This document shows, in pieces, positions 44,621 to 53,051 of a stretch of DNA of 64,000 bases (position 1 is the first letter of the stretch; the number at the start of each line of letters is the position of its first letter). The notes beneath the pieces are model-generated. The model was not told where the DNA came from and ran no database searches. It was given only the letters and a program-made list of their open reading frames with translations. The position numbers were made by a program, and so were the translations under genes. This DNA is from Subsaxibacter sp. CAU 1640 (GTDB lineage Bacteria; Bacteroidota; Bacteroidia; Flavobacteriales; Flavobacteriaceae), in contig NZ_JALNMI010000002.1 of NCBI RefSeq assembly GCF_023156585.1, positions 62,001-126,000 on the forward strand, written 5' to 3'.

Positions 44621-45166
44621 TTACTTGAAAAAATCGATAATTTGTTTCAGCTGACCGTCATCTATATTGCTTTGATCTAAAACAGAAGATAGGGTCATTA
44701 ACTTTTGAGGTTCCATATTGTTTCCTAAAATCCTTACAACTGCAAAGCCCATATTATTGGAACTTCCAAACAGGATAAATTCATCAATGTCATCATCCTC
44801 TCCCACATATTTCACCATAAATTTACCATCTGTGGAATTTCCGCCTCGCATCAATTCTTCATATTTGTCGTCATCTAGAATGGTCTTCACTTTAGATAAT
44901 TCATCCTTATAATCAGCCGTAGCAACGCTATCTTTTCTGTAAGCCAACATATTCAATTTTTGAACTGAATTGTAAGCTTCCTTTTGATCTTCAGTTAATT
45001 TTGTTTGATCAATGTTCAACATCGATACAGGAACATCAAGCGACAAAAAATTAGGTTTTTCTTGATTGTCAACAAAATAAGTTTGCAAAGATGGATTTTG
45101 GTTGCAACTGAAAATTGTTGCAACCAAAACCACCAGTACTACAATATGCTTGGTCAGTGAGGTCAT
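44621..45166 (-). CDS. DUF4252 lipoprotein
   Basis: A 181-residue predicted lipoprotein: signal with lipobox (VVLVATIFSC, Cys about residue 21), then a DUF4252 domain (residues about 35-180). It is last in a four-gene leftward operon headed by an ECF sigma factor and follows a second DUF4252 gene by two bases. The family is confined mostly to Bacteroidota and has no known function; the context suggests an envelope component controlled by, or sensed by, the sigma factor. Confidence 0.78.
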   Translation of the reverse strand: MTSLTKHIVVLVVLVATIFSCNQNPSLQTYFVDNQEKPNFLSLDVPVSMLNIDQTKLTEDQKEAYNSVQKLNMLAYRKDSVATADYKDELSKVKTILDDDKYEELMRGGNSTDGKFMVKYVGEDDDIDEFILFGSSNNMGFAVVRILGNNMEPQKLMTLSSVLDQSNIDDGQLKQIIDFFK

Positions 45167-45168
45167 AT

Positions 45169-45744
45169 TTATTGTTTTTTACCTTTACCGGCTTTGTTCA
45201 ATTGATCGCCTCCAGGCACATTCATTTTGTCAGTCATTTTTGAGATTTGTCTCAAATCGATATCACCTGTAAGCGACAATAATACCGTTTCAAACTCACG
45301 TTTTTTACCATTGATAGTGATGTTTTCATCTTTGGTCAACTCTTTAAGACCATTGATGACCATCAATAATTCTTTTACGTGATTTTCATCTTTACCTTCC
45401 TTCACATAGAAGTTTACGGTTTGATTGCCATCTTTCATACGCATCAACTCCTGTAATTTTGAGGATGCCAAATAGGTTTTTACAGTTGAATTCATATCTG
45501 CCGAAGTTTTCTCACTTCCTGTTGTATATACTTTCAACCCTGTAATTTTCTTTGCCATATCCAAAAAGGCCTGATCTTCTGGGTCTTCCATATCTATGTT
45601 AATGGTAGCCAGCATATTGAACATTTTTTGAGTCAATACAAAAGACGATACACCATCCATATCTTCGTATTTATCGAAAACACTTTGTCCAAAAGACATT
45701 ACTGGAGCGATGATAATTGCTAAAAGGATTACTAATTTCTTCAT
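45169..45744 (-). CDS. DUF4252 exported protein
   Basis: A 191-residue protein with a signal peptide (LVILLAIIIAPVMSFG) to about residue 19, no lipobox, followed by a DUF4252 domain: YEDMDGVSSFVLTQKMFNML at the start, then a repeated pattern of strand, helix and a DGNQTVNFYVKEG segment. Probably periplasmic, whereas its downstream paralogue is lipid-anchored, so the two may act as a pair. The basic tail (NKAGKGKKQ) is short. Function unknown. Confidence 0.78.
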   Translation of the reverse strand: MKKLVILLAIIIAPVMSFGQSVFDKYEDMDGVSSFVLTQKMFNMLATINIDMEDPEDQAFLDMAKKITGLKVYTTGSEKTSADMNSTVKTYLASSKLQELMRMKDGNQTVNFYVKEGKDENHVKELLMVINGLKELTKDENITINGKKREFETVLLSLTGDIDLRQISKMTDKMNVPGGDQLNKAGKGKKQ

Positions 45745-45761
45745 AATTTCTAATTGTTTAA

Positions 45762-46286
45762 TTACTTGTTTTTATTTTCTTTATTGGGTTTCTTTAAAAT
45801 CTTATTTGTTGTTTTTGAAAATTCACTGACATATTCCACTTTTTCGGCACCTTTGTCAAATTGCGTGCCAACAATACCCAAAACACTTGCGTTAGAAGTA
45901 CCTTGGTTAAACTTGGTTGACAATAAATCCATAGCTTCTTTTGCTTGGTTATAAGCCAACTGTTCTTCTTCAGATAGATCACTGAAAGTTTTAGGTGCTG
46001 GATTATTGAACTGCATAAAAATTCCAAACATAATGACAATCACAGCTGCGACAGAAATCCATTGGTAGATATAACTACGTTTCTTGGTTTTTAATGGAAC
46101 GTCTTTGGTAAAAGTTTCCTGTTTGGTATTGGCGAAATACTGAAACATTGGTTTGTAAGGTTCCAGATGAGGTTCTATAGTGTCTTGAGCAAAATATTCT
46201 CTCAATTGTTGCTCCTCTTTGAGCGTGGTCTCACCATTGTCGTACTTTTCCAAAAGTCTTTCAATATGTTTGCTATCTAATACCAT
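45762..46286 (-). CDS. Single-span membrane protein, probable anti-sigma factor
   Basis: A 174-residue protein starting 14 bases inside the sigma-factor gene, a strong coupling. The N-terminal ~70 residues are charged and helical (LLEKYDNGETTLKEEQQLREYF, split for length), resembling the short cytoplasmic domains of Bacteroidota anti-sigma proteins; one membrane helix lies at about 75-92; the remainder would be periplasmic. It has no zinc-binding HXXXCXXC motif, so it is not a ZAS-type anti-sigma factor. The role is inferred from place and topology. Confidence 0.65.
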   Translation of the reverse strand: MVLDSKHIERLLEKYDNGETTLKEEQQLREYFAQDTIEPHLEPYKPMFQYFANTKQETFTKDVPLKTKKRSYIYQWISVAAVIVIMFGIFMQFNNPAPKTFSDLSEEEQLAYNQAKEAMDLLSTKFNQGTSNASVLGIVGTQFDKGAEKVEYVSEFSKTTNKILKKPNKENKNK

Positions 46287-46782
46287 ACTTATGCGTATTT
46301 GTTAATTGTTCTCTTATTGTTTTTCTTGCTCTTGATAACGCAACACGAATGGCTGTTTGGTTCATTTCAAGCATTTCTGCTATTTCTTCAAATTCGTATT
46401 GCTCAATATCTCGGAGCTGCAATATTATTTTTTGTTGTTCAGGAAGCGCTTCAATTATTTTCGAAACCCAATCCACACTATCATTCAACTCTACTTGTTT
46501 TTGTAACGACGTGTTGTTGTCCTGATAATTACTGTGAACTATCTTCAGATTTTGAGCTTGTTTTGACTTTAGTCGATCCAAACAAAAATTCTTTGTCATT
46601 GTCATCGAAAAAGCCTCAACATTCTTATAATCTTCAATCTTTTCCTGATTGTTCCACAATTTCAACAGTATCTCTTGTGTAGCGTCCTCGGCTTCTTCTT
46701 TTGAAACCAACAATCGCTTTGCCAATCGAAATACCTTATCTTTAAAAGGCATCACTATATTTACAAAATCTGCCTGTGTCAT
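46273..46782 (-). CDS. ECF RNA polymerase sigma factor
   Basis: A 169-residue extracytoplasmic-function sigma factor. Region 2 spans about 10-80 (FRLAKRLLVSKEEAEDATQE, then ILLKLWNN), region 4 about 112-165 (LPEQQKIILQLRDIEQYEFE, then IAEMLEMNQTAIRVALSRAR) with the helix-turn-helix that reads the -35 element. No region 3. It heads the operon with the membrane protein and two DUF4252 genes. A GTAAC-N16-CGTC element on its strand suggests self-activation. Confidence 0.92.
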   Translation of the reverse strand: MTQADFVNIVMPFKDKVFRLAKRLLVSKEEAEDATQEILLKLWNNQEKIEDYKNVEAFSMTMTKNFCLDRLKSKQAQNLKIVHSNYQDNNTSLQKQVELNDSVDWVSKIIEALPEQQKIILQLRDIEQYEFEEIAEMLEMNQTAIRVALSRARKTIREQLTNTHKYGIR

Positions 46783-46832
46783 TTGATGATTAGTTTTAAA
46801 AACAGGTTAGTTATTCCCGTTTCTATCTTTAC

Positions 46833-46857
46833 GACGAATCACATTCTTTTTTGTTAC
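46833..46857 (-). promoter_or_regulatory. Candidate ECF-type autoregulatory promoter
   Basis: On the minus strand GTAAC (46857-46853), 16 bases, then CGTC (46836-46833), a common ECF promoter layout, with about 40 bases to the sigma-factor start. No TAnnTTTG element was seen for this gene. Confidence 0.5.
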
Positions 46858-46919
46858 AAAAAATTTTTATATCACAATAATGTAAGTAAATTTAGGGTTT
46901 AATAGACTTATCGATAGCT

Positions 46920-48386
46920 ATGAATAAGAAAATTATGACTATGAAAATTTTAAAGATCACCTTAATTTCAGTTTTTGCGTTTGGCTTAATGACAAGCTGT
47001 TTTGAGGACCAAGATGATAACGCGATCGCTTCTAGCGATATCTCCGATTTTGTTTGGAAGGCGATGAATGCAGTGTACTTATATAAAAGCGAAATACCTG
47101 ATTTGGCCGATAATCGCTTTTCTTCGAACGAAGAATATAATGCCTATTTGAATGGTTTTTCAGGACCTGAAGAGCTATTTGAAAGCCTTATTTACGAAAG
47201 AGAAACCGTCGATAGATTTAGCATCATTGTGAATGATTATATCGCTTTAGAGCAAGCTTTAAATGGTGTTTTTAAAAGCAATGGTTTGGAATATAATTTC
47301 TATTACATCCCTGGAAGTAGTACTGAAGCCTTTGGAATTATAAGGTTGGTCCTTAACAATAGCGTTGCCAGTGGATTGAATCTGGAAAGAGGCCAAGTTT
47401 TTACTTCTGTAAACGGAACACCATTGACTGCAAGTAATTTAAATTCGTTACTGGGTCAAGACACTTATACTTTAGAGTTTGCTGATTATGATGATAACGG
47501 CACACCTGAAACCTCTGATGACACCATCACTCCAAATGGTGAATCGATAACATTGACGAAACAACCGTACACTGAAAATCCTGTACATTTAGCGTCTATC
47601 ATTCCCGTGGATGGTGTAAATGTGGGCTATCTAATGTACAATGCCTTCAACGCTAATTTTGTGAACCAACTCAATCAAGCTTTTGCAACATTCCAATCAA
47701 ATAATGTTCAGGATGTAGTATTAGACTTACGATATAATGGAGGTGGAAGAGTTGACGTTGCGGCGTTTTTGGGAAGTATGATTACTGGACAATTTAATGG
47801 CGATGTGTTTTCAAAGCTCATTTACAATGAAAATTTACAATCAAACAACGACACATATAATTTCAGTAGCACTTTAGGATCTGGTGGAGCCGCAATCAAC
47901 AGCTTGAATCTGAACAGAGTATATGTACTAACAACTGACAAGACAGCTTCTGCAAGTGAAATGATTATAAATAGTTTAAAAGAATATATACAAGTCATTC
48001 AAATAGGTGGTACAACTGTTGGAAAATCACAGGCATCGATTACTGTTTATGATTCTCCAGATTTGTCACGAGACAATGTCAACCCAAATCATACCTATGC
48101 GTTGCAACCATTAGTAGCCATATCTGTTAATGCAAATGATGGTCAAGTACCACCAACAGGGATTGAGCCTGAAACTACATTTGAAGTTATTGAAAGCCCA
48201 AGAAACTTTGGAGTATTAGGAGATGTAAATGAACCACTATTGGCTCGCGCCATTCAACATATTTCCGGGAATGGCAGAGTTGGCTTACAGATTGGTCCAA
48301 GTTTAAACGAAATCAAAGGGAAATTAGATTTACAACCTTTGGAAAACGAGATGTACATTGATCCAGAAATTCTATTTAAAAATTAA
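46920..48386 (+). CDS. S41-family (C-terminal processing type) peptidase lipoprotein
   Basis: A 488-residue envelope protease. A lipoprotein signal ends at FGLMTSC (Cys about residue 26); start codons at 46920 or 46941 are both possible. A PDZ-like domain is at about 130-190 (VASGLNLERGQVFTSVNGTP), followed by the S41 core: DVVLDLRYNGGG, TDKTASASEMI with the nucleophile serine, and GGTTVGK with the general-base lysine. Such proteases clip C-terminal or unfolded envelope proteins. Divergent from the ECF operon, with 137 bases between. Confidence 0.88.
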   Translation: MNKKIMTMKILKITLISVFAFGLMTSCFEDQDDNAIASSDISDFVWKAMNAVYLYKSEIPDLADNRFSSNEEYNAYLNGFSGPEELFESLIYERETVDRFSIIVNDYIALEQALNGVFKSNGLEYNFYYIPGSSTEAFGIIRLVLNNSVASGLNLERGQVFTSVNGTPLTASNLNSLLGQDTYTLEFADYDDNGTPETSDDTITPNGESITLTKQPYTENPVHLASIIPVDGVNVGYLMYNAFNANFVNQLNQAFATFQSNNVQDVVLDLRYNGGGRVDVAAFLGSMITGQFNGDVFSKLIYNENLQSNNDTYNFSSTLGSGGAAINSLNLNRVYVLTTDKTASASEMIINSLKEYIQVIQIGGTTVGKSQASITVYDSPDLSRDNVNPNHTYALQPLVAISVNANDGQVPPTGIEPETTFEVIESPRNFGVLGDVNEPLLARAIQHISGNGRVGLQIGPSLNEIKGKLDLQPLENEMYIDPEILFKN

Positions 48387-48396
48387 GTTTTAAATT

Positions 48397-48424
48397 AAAA
48401 TGCCACTCAATGAGTGGCATTTTT
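48397..48424 (+). terminator. Intrinsic terminator after the S41 peptidase gene
   Basis: Arms aaaatgccactca and tgagtggcatttt form a near-continuous hairpin ending in a run of T. It starts 11 bases after the stop and separates the protease from the uptake operon. Confidence 0.88.
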
Positions 48425-48462
48425 TATGACTATTAAGGTTTCACAAGTAGAATCATCTTGTC

Positions 48463-48470
48463 TATCTTTG
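48463..48470 (+). promoter_or_regulatory. -7 element of the uptake operon
   Basis: TATCTTTG (TAnnTTTG) lies 37 bases before the substrate-binding protein gene and after the terminator, so this operon probably starts here. Confidence 0.5.
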
Positions 48471-48506
48471 GATTGTCTTATTTTTGAATATTAAAAAAGA
48501 TTCATC

Positions 48507-49646
48507 TTGAAAAAATTCACATTCATATTTCTGTTTCTTGCCGCTTTCAGTTGTAAAGAAGATAAAGAAGTAAAATTACCTTCTTTTGAATCAGAAGAAA
48601 ATGCTATTTCCTATGCCAAGGGTTTCTCGATAATAAACTTCCAAGATTATTCGGTTCTCGAAATAAAAAATCCGTGGCCGAAGTCTGAAAAAACCTATCG
48701 TTATGCATTGGTAAAACAAGAAAAGTTATCAGTCATTACATTAAATTCAGATGAGTTTGACGGAATTTTAAGTGTCCCAATCGAAAAAATAGTGGTCACT
48801 TCCACAACACATATTCCAGCGTTGGAACTGCTTGGTGAAACCAAAAGCTTGATCGGTTTTCCTGGAACGGATTATATTTCTTCAGAAGATGTGAGGAAGC
48901 GAATAGATAACAATTTAGTTAGGGAATTGGGCAAAAACGAAGGCATCAACACAGAAGTTTTACTTGAACTGCGACCAGATGTTGTAGTTGGTTTTGGGAT
49001 TGATGGCAACAACAAAACTTTTGAAACCATCAAAAAATCAGGCATTCCGGTAATCTATAATGGCGATTGGGTTGAAACGTCACCTTTGGCAAAAGCAGAA
49101 TGGGTTAAATTTTTCGGTGCACTTTACGACAAGGAAAAAGAAGCAGATTCAATTTTCAATCAAATAGAAAAAGATTATGTAGAAGCCAAAAAAATTGCTT
49201 CCGATGTACAGAAAAAGCCAACTGTTTTAAGTGGTGCATTGCACAAAGATGTCTGGTATTTACCAAGTGGCAGCAGCCCTGAAGCACAACTTTTAAAAGA
49301 TGCTAATGTCGATTACTTATGGCAAGATGTTAAAAGTGAAGGAAGTTTAGCATTGAGTTTTGAAGCTGTTTTTGAAAAGGCTAAAAACGCAGAAATATGG
49401 ATTAGCCCCTCTTATTACAATTCGCTGGAAGCTCTTGAAAAAGCAAACGAGCATTACACGCGTTTTGATGCTTTCAAGAACAAAAACATATACTCTTTTG
49501 TCAATACAAAAGGAGCCACTGGTGGTGTCACCTATTACGAGCTGGGAACTGCAAGACCAGATTTGGTGCTGAAGGATTTGGTAAAAATCTGTCATCCAGA
49601 ATTATTGACGGATTACGAGCCTCACTTTTTTAAGAACTTGGAATAG
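48507..49646 (+). CDS. ABC transporter substrate-binding lipoprotein (BtuF/FecB type)
   Basis: A 379-residue periplasmic lipoprotein: signal FTFIFLFLAAFSC with the lipidated Cys at about residue 16, then a two-lobed Peripla_BP_2 domain (IVVTSTTHIPALELLGE, LLELRPDVVVGFG, GIPVIYNGDW). It would bind cobalamin or a ferric siderophore and feed the FecCD-type permease. The start is TTG at 48507, directly ahead of the signal peptide, with no ATG alternative. Between the terminator and the start there are only ~80 bases, too few for a cobalamin riboswitch, so the ligand stays open. Confidence 0.85.
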   Translation: MKKFTFIFLFLAAFSCKEDKEVKLPSFESEENAISYAKGFSIINFQDYSVLEIKNPWPKSEKTYRYALVKQEKLSVITLNSDEFDGILSVPIEKIVVTSTTHIPALELLGETKSLIGFPGTDYISSEDVRKRIDNNLVRELGKNEGINTEVLLELRPDVVVGFGIDGNNKTFETIKKSGIPVIYNGDWVETSPLAKAEWVKFFGALYDKEKEADSIFNQIEKDYVEAKKIASDVQKKPTVLSGALHKDVWYLPSGSSPEAQLLKDANVDYLWQDVKSEGSLALSFEAVFEKAKNAEIWISPSYYNSLEALEKANEHYTRFDAFKNKNIYSFVNTKGATGGVTYYELGTARPDLVLKDLVKICHPELLTDYEPHFFKNLE

Positions 49647-50675
49647 TTGGAGCAAACGAAAACATATCGTTCGTCCTTTATAATCCTCACAATTCTTTTG
49701 GTGTTATTTTTCTTTTTGAACATTAGTCTGGGTTCCGTTTCTATACCTATTTCAGAAACATTTAAAAGTTTATTTGGGTCAATTGAAAATGAATCCTGGC
49801 AATACATCATACAGAATTACCGATTGCCGAAAGCTTTTACAGCAATTTTGGTTGGTTCAGGCCTTGGTATTTCGGGTTTGTTGATGCAAACGCTTTTTCG
49901 AAATCCGTTGGCTGGACCTTTCGTTTTAGGTATCAGTTCTGGGGCAAGTCTGGGAGTCGCCTTGATAATTCTTGGTTCTGGGTTTTTGGGAGGCATTTTT
50001 ACTACGATTTTAGTGTCAAAATGGAGCGTTGTCATTGCTGCGAGCTTGGGTAGTTTTTTGGTACTCTTGGCAGTGTTGGCAGTATCGTCAAAAGTAAGAG
50101 ATACGATGGCAATCCTCATCATTGGTTTGATGTTTGGAAGCATTACTGCAGCCATTATAAGCGTCCTCTCCTATTTTAGTTCTGCGGAAAAACTGCAGCA
50201 ATACATTTTTTGGGGATTCGGAAGTTTAGGAAATTTATCTTGGACTGAATTGTTCATTTTCTTTCTCGTTTATAGCATTGGATTGGTGTTGAGCATCCTT
50301 TCAATCAAAGGGCTGAATACCTTATTATTGGGTGAAAATTATGCCAAAAGTCTGGGTCTTAATTTAAAACAAAGTAGATTCATCATCATCATAGCCACAA
50401 GTTTATTGGCAGGAACTGTGACAGCCTTCGCAGGACCGATTGCTTTTATCGGTTTGGCAATTCCGCATTTAACACGACAGTTATTTCATACATCCAATCA
50501 TAAAATTTTATTGCCAGCCGTATTTTTGTTTGGTGCCATTTTGATGCTCATTTGTGACAGCATTGCACAACTTCCAAATAGCGATTACACCTTGCCAATC
50601 AATGCCATAAATTCTCTGGTTGGAGCTCCAGTTGTGGTTTGGTTACTGGTGAGAAAACGACGGATGATTTTTTAA
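49647..50675 (+). CDS. FecCD/BtuC-family ABC permease
   Basis: A 342-residue polytopic permease with about ten hydrophobic helices and the family segments YRLPKAFTAILVGSGLGISG, LFRNPLAGPFVLGISSGASL, and GPIAFIGLAIPHLTRQL, the latter contacting the ATPase. It starts with TTG at 49647, the base after the stop of the binding-protein gene, so the two are coupled. It imports vitamin B12 or iron chelates through the inner membrane. The ATPase gene follows after 126 bases of repeat-rich sequence. Confidence 0.9.
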   Translation: MEQTKTYRSSFIILTILLVLFFFLNISLGSVSIPISETFKSLFGSIENESWQYIIQNYRLPKAFTAILVGSGLGISGLLMQTLFRNPLAGPFVLGISSGASLGVALIILGSGFLGGIFTTILVSKWSVVIAASLGSFLVLLAVLAVSSKVRDTMAILIIGLMFGSITAAIISVLSYFSSAEKLQQYIFWGFGSLGNLSWTELFIFFLVYSIGLVLSILSIKGLNTLLLGENYAKSLGLNLKQSRFIIIIATSLLAGTVTAFAGPIAFIGLAIPHLTRQLFHTSNHKILLPAVFLFGAILMLICDSIAQLPNSDYTLPINAINSLVGAPVVVWLLVRKRRMIF

Positions 50676-50723
50676 TTAGATTAAGATGTTAGAACCAAGA
50701 ATCAAGACTGATAATTTACAAAT

Positions 50724-50778
50724 TTTGAACTTTTATCTTGAACTTTGAATTTGGAATTTGGAATTTGGAACTTTAAAT
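50724..50778 (+). repeat. Heptamer tandem repeat within the uptake operon
   Basis: tttgaac, ttttatc, ttgaac, tttgaat, ttggaat, ttggaat, ttggaac, tttaaat: eight units, seven of them exactly 7 bases, between permease and ATPase genes. Same family as 31953-31987. Confidence 0.8.
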
Positions 50779-50789
50779 CTATATAAAAG

Positions 50790-50805
50790 ATTCGTGAATT
50801 AGTGA
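50790..50805 (+). repeat. AATTYGTG octamer repeat supplying a start codon
   Basis: attcgtg followed by aattagtg; the GTG in the second unit (50802-50804) is the start codon of the ABC ATPase gene, as at 40822-40839 on the other strand. Confidence 0.65.
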
Positions 50806-51596
50806 CTACAAAAAATGAACATATCGTTTTAAAAACCGAAAACCTTTCGATTGGCTATACATTGAAAAAGGAAAAAAAAGTGATTGCCTCAAATATTAAT
50901 TTGGAACTTCAAAAAGGAAAACTCATTGGGTTGGTTGGTGCGAACGGTATTGGAAAATCGACTCTTTTGAGAACACTTACAAATGTTCAAAAGCCATTGG
51001 AAGGTGTGGTTTATCTAAATTCAAAGTCCGTAGAGTACTACCAGCCTGTGGAACTGGCAAAACAAATGAGTTTAGTATTGACCGAACCTATTGCTTCTAA
51101 AAATCTGTCGGTCTTTGAGTTGATTGCTCTTGGCAGACAACCTTACACCAATTGGGTTGGAAACTTAACCGAAGAAGATATCAGAATCATCAATCAGGCG
51201 ATTTTATTGACTAATATCGATGACCTAAAAAGCAAAAAATGTTTCGAATTAAGTGATGGCCAACTTCAAAAAGTTATGATAGCACTAGCCTTGGCCCAAG
51301 ATACCGATTTGATAGTTTTAGACGAACCCACAACCCATCTCGATATGTACCATAAAGCTTACATCTTAAAACTTCTTCAAAAGCTTACAAAAGAAACAAA
51401 AAAAACCATTCTATTTTCTTCTCACGAAATCGATTTGGCCATTCAACTTTGCGATATGATGATTGTAATGACCAAAAATCAAGTGATTTCAAATCAGCCT
51501 TGTAAATTGATTTCAGAAGGCGTTTTCAATAATTTATTTCCTCAAGACTTAATAGTTTTTGATGAAGAAACCGGAAGTTTTCGCGTTAATAAGTAA
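50802..51596 (+). CDS. ABC transporter ATP-binding protein (FecE/BtuD type)
   Basis: A 264-residue ATPase: Walker A GANGIGKST at about 47-55, signature LSDGQLQKVMIALALA (the usual LSGGQ is LSDGQ here), Walker B LIVLDEPTTHLD, and an H-loop in FSSHEID. It completes the three-gene importer with the binding lipoprotein and the permease. Its GTG start lies within an octamer repeat; the next ATG in frame would remove conserved sequence. The altered signature Ser-Asp-Gly is seen in some relatives and should still be active. Confidence 0.9.
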   Translation: MTTKNEHIVLKTENLSIGYTLKKEKKVIASNINLELQKGKLIGLVGANGIGKSTLLRTLTNVQKPLEGVVYLNSKSVEYYQPVELAKQMSLVLTEPIASKNLSVFELIALGRQPYTNWVGNLTEEDIRIINQAILLTNIDDLKSKKCFELSDGQLQKVMIALALAQDTDLIVLDEPTTHLDMYHKAYILKLLQKLTKETKKTILFSSHEIDLAIQLCDMMIVMTKNQVISNQPCKLISEGVFNNLFPQDLIVFDEETGSFRVNK

Positions 51597-51608
51597 GATT
51601 ATTTTCGC

Positions 51609-51639
51609 TTTGCAAAAGCATTGAAGTAATGTATCTTTG
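51609..51639 (+). promoter_or_regulatory. Consensus Bacteroidota promoter of rmuC
   Basis: TTTG at 51609-51612, exactly 19 bases, TATCTTTG at 51632-51639: a perfect match, 18 bases before the rmuC ATG. Confidence 0.8.
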
Positions 51640-51656
51640 AGAAAGAACTTATTTAA

Positions 51657-53048
51657 ATGAACGACAACATCATTCTCATTATAGCCATTCTTATTTCAGG
51701 AGGAATTGGCACTTACATTGGCTTAACCATTTCAAAATTAAAAAGTAAGAGTGATAGAAGTACTTTGGAAGAACGTAATTCCAATTTAGTGCAGCAACTC
51801 TCTGATGCAAAGCAGCAATCAGAAATTGACCTTTTAAAAGCGCAGCAAAGTTTCAATGAACAACATACTGCTCTTAAAGAAACGCTTGAAAAAATCGAAA
51901 GTGAACGTGAAGACATTCGACGTGAAAAGGAATTTTTGAATTCTGAACTGACACGCAAACAGGCTGATTTTGAGAATCTTTCTGAAAAACATCTAGAACA
52001 AAAGGCTGAAGTCGAAAAGCTACAGGAAAAATTCACCAAAGAATTTGAAAATCTTGCCAATAAAATTTTGGACGAAAAATCGAACAAATTTACAGTTCAA
52101 AACAAAGAAAATATCGATGCCATATTAAAACCACTTCAGGATAAAATTCAAAATTTTGAAAAACGCGTTGAGGAGACCAATAAGGAAGATATCACTCGTA
52201 CTGCGGATTTGCGACGCCAGATTTTAGGTTTGAAGGAACTCAATGAGCAAATGAGTAAAGAAACCACAAACCTCACCAAAGCCTTGAAGGGTGACACCAA
52301 AATGCAAGGAAATTGGGGCGAGTTGGTCTTGGAACGCGTTCTCGAACGTAGTGGACTCCAAAAAGACAGCGAATATTTTATTCAACAAAGTTTCACAACC
52401 GATGAAGGTCGACGTGTGATGCCAGACGTCATCATTTCCTTGCCTGGAGATAAAAAGATGATTATTGATTCAAAGGTGTCTTTAGTTGCCTATGAACGTT
52501 ATATCAATGAAACTGATGAATCAATGCGCAGTTCTCATTTGAAAAATCATTTGGTATCCATCAGAAAGCGTGTGAGCGAGTTGGGCGAAAAGAATTATCA
52601 TCAGTTGTATGAAATGGAAAGTCCAGATTTTGTGCTTTTGTTCATCCCGATTGAATCGGCTTTTGCCATTGCGTCTATGGAATATCCAGCTCTTTATTCT
52701 GATGCGTTTGACAAAAATATTATCATCGTCACACCGACCACACTTCTGGCCGTTTTGAAAACCATCGATAGTATGTGGCAAAACGAAAAGCAAAAGGAAA
52801 ATGCGATTGAAATTGCCACGCAAGCAGGAAGATTGTACGATTCCTTTGTAAATCTTACAGAAGAATTGATAAAGGTTGGAAACCAGATAGGAACGGTTCA
52901 AAAATCGTATGAAAGCGCTATGGTCAAGCTCACAGGTAAAGGCAACCTTATAAAGCGTGTTGAAAATTTACGTGCTCTTGGGGCGAAAGCAAGCAAGGAA
53001 CAAAATGAAAAATTGTTAAAACGCGCCAACGACGCTATAGAAGATTAA
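51657..53048 (+). CDS. rmuC: DNA recombination protein RmuC
   Basis: A 463-residue protein: N-terminal membrane helix (about 4-22), a long coiled coil at about 30-170, and the RmuC domain with GNWGELVLERVLERSGLQ and MPDVIISLPGDKKMIIDSKV, which keeps the core of a PD-(D/E)XK nuclease fold. In E. coli RmuC limits inversions at short inverted repeats. It is followed after 3 bases by a thioesterase gene, so the two share the promoter at 51609. Coiled-coil length is typical of the family. Confidence 0.92.
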   Translation: MNDNIILIIAILISGGIGTYIGLTISKLKSKSDRSTLEERNSNLVQQLSDAKQQSEIDLLKAQQSFNEQHTALKETLEKIESEREDIRREKEFLNSELTRKQADFENLSEKHLEQKAEVEKLQEKFTKEFENLANKILDEKSNKFTVQNKENIDAILKPLQDKIQNFEKRVEETNKEDITRTADLRRQILGLKELNEQMSKETTNLTKALKGDTKMQGNWGELVLERVLERSGLQKDSEYFIQQSFTTDEGRRVMPDVIISLPGDKKMIIDSKVSLVAYERYINETDESMRSSHLKNHLVSIRKRVSELGEKNYHQLYEMESPDFVLLFIPIESAFAIASMEYPALYSDAFDKNIIIVTPTTLLAVLKTIDSMWQNEKQKENAIEIATQAGRLYDSFVNLTEELIKVGNQIGTVQKSYESAMVKLTGKGNLIKRVENLRALGAKASKEQNEKLLKRANDAIED

Positions 53049-53051
53049 ATT

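Noticed and set aside
48425-48506. Cobalamin riboswitch ahead of the BtuF/FecB-type gene
   Set aside because: Only about 80 bases lie between the terminator and the start, and no B12-box-like core is visible.
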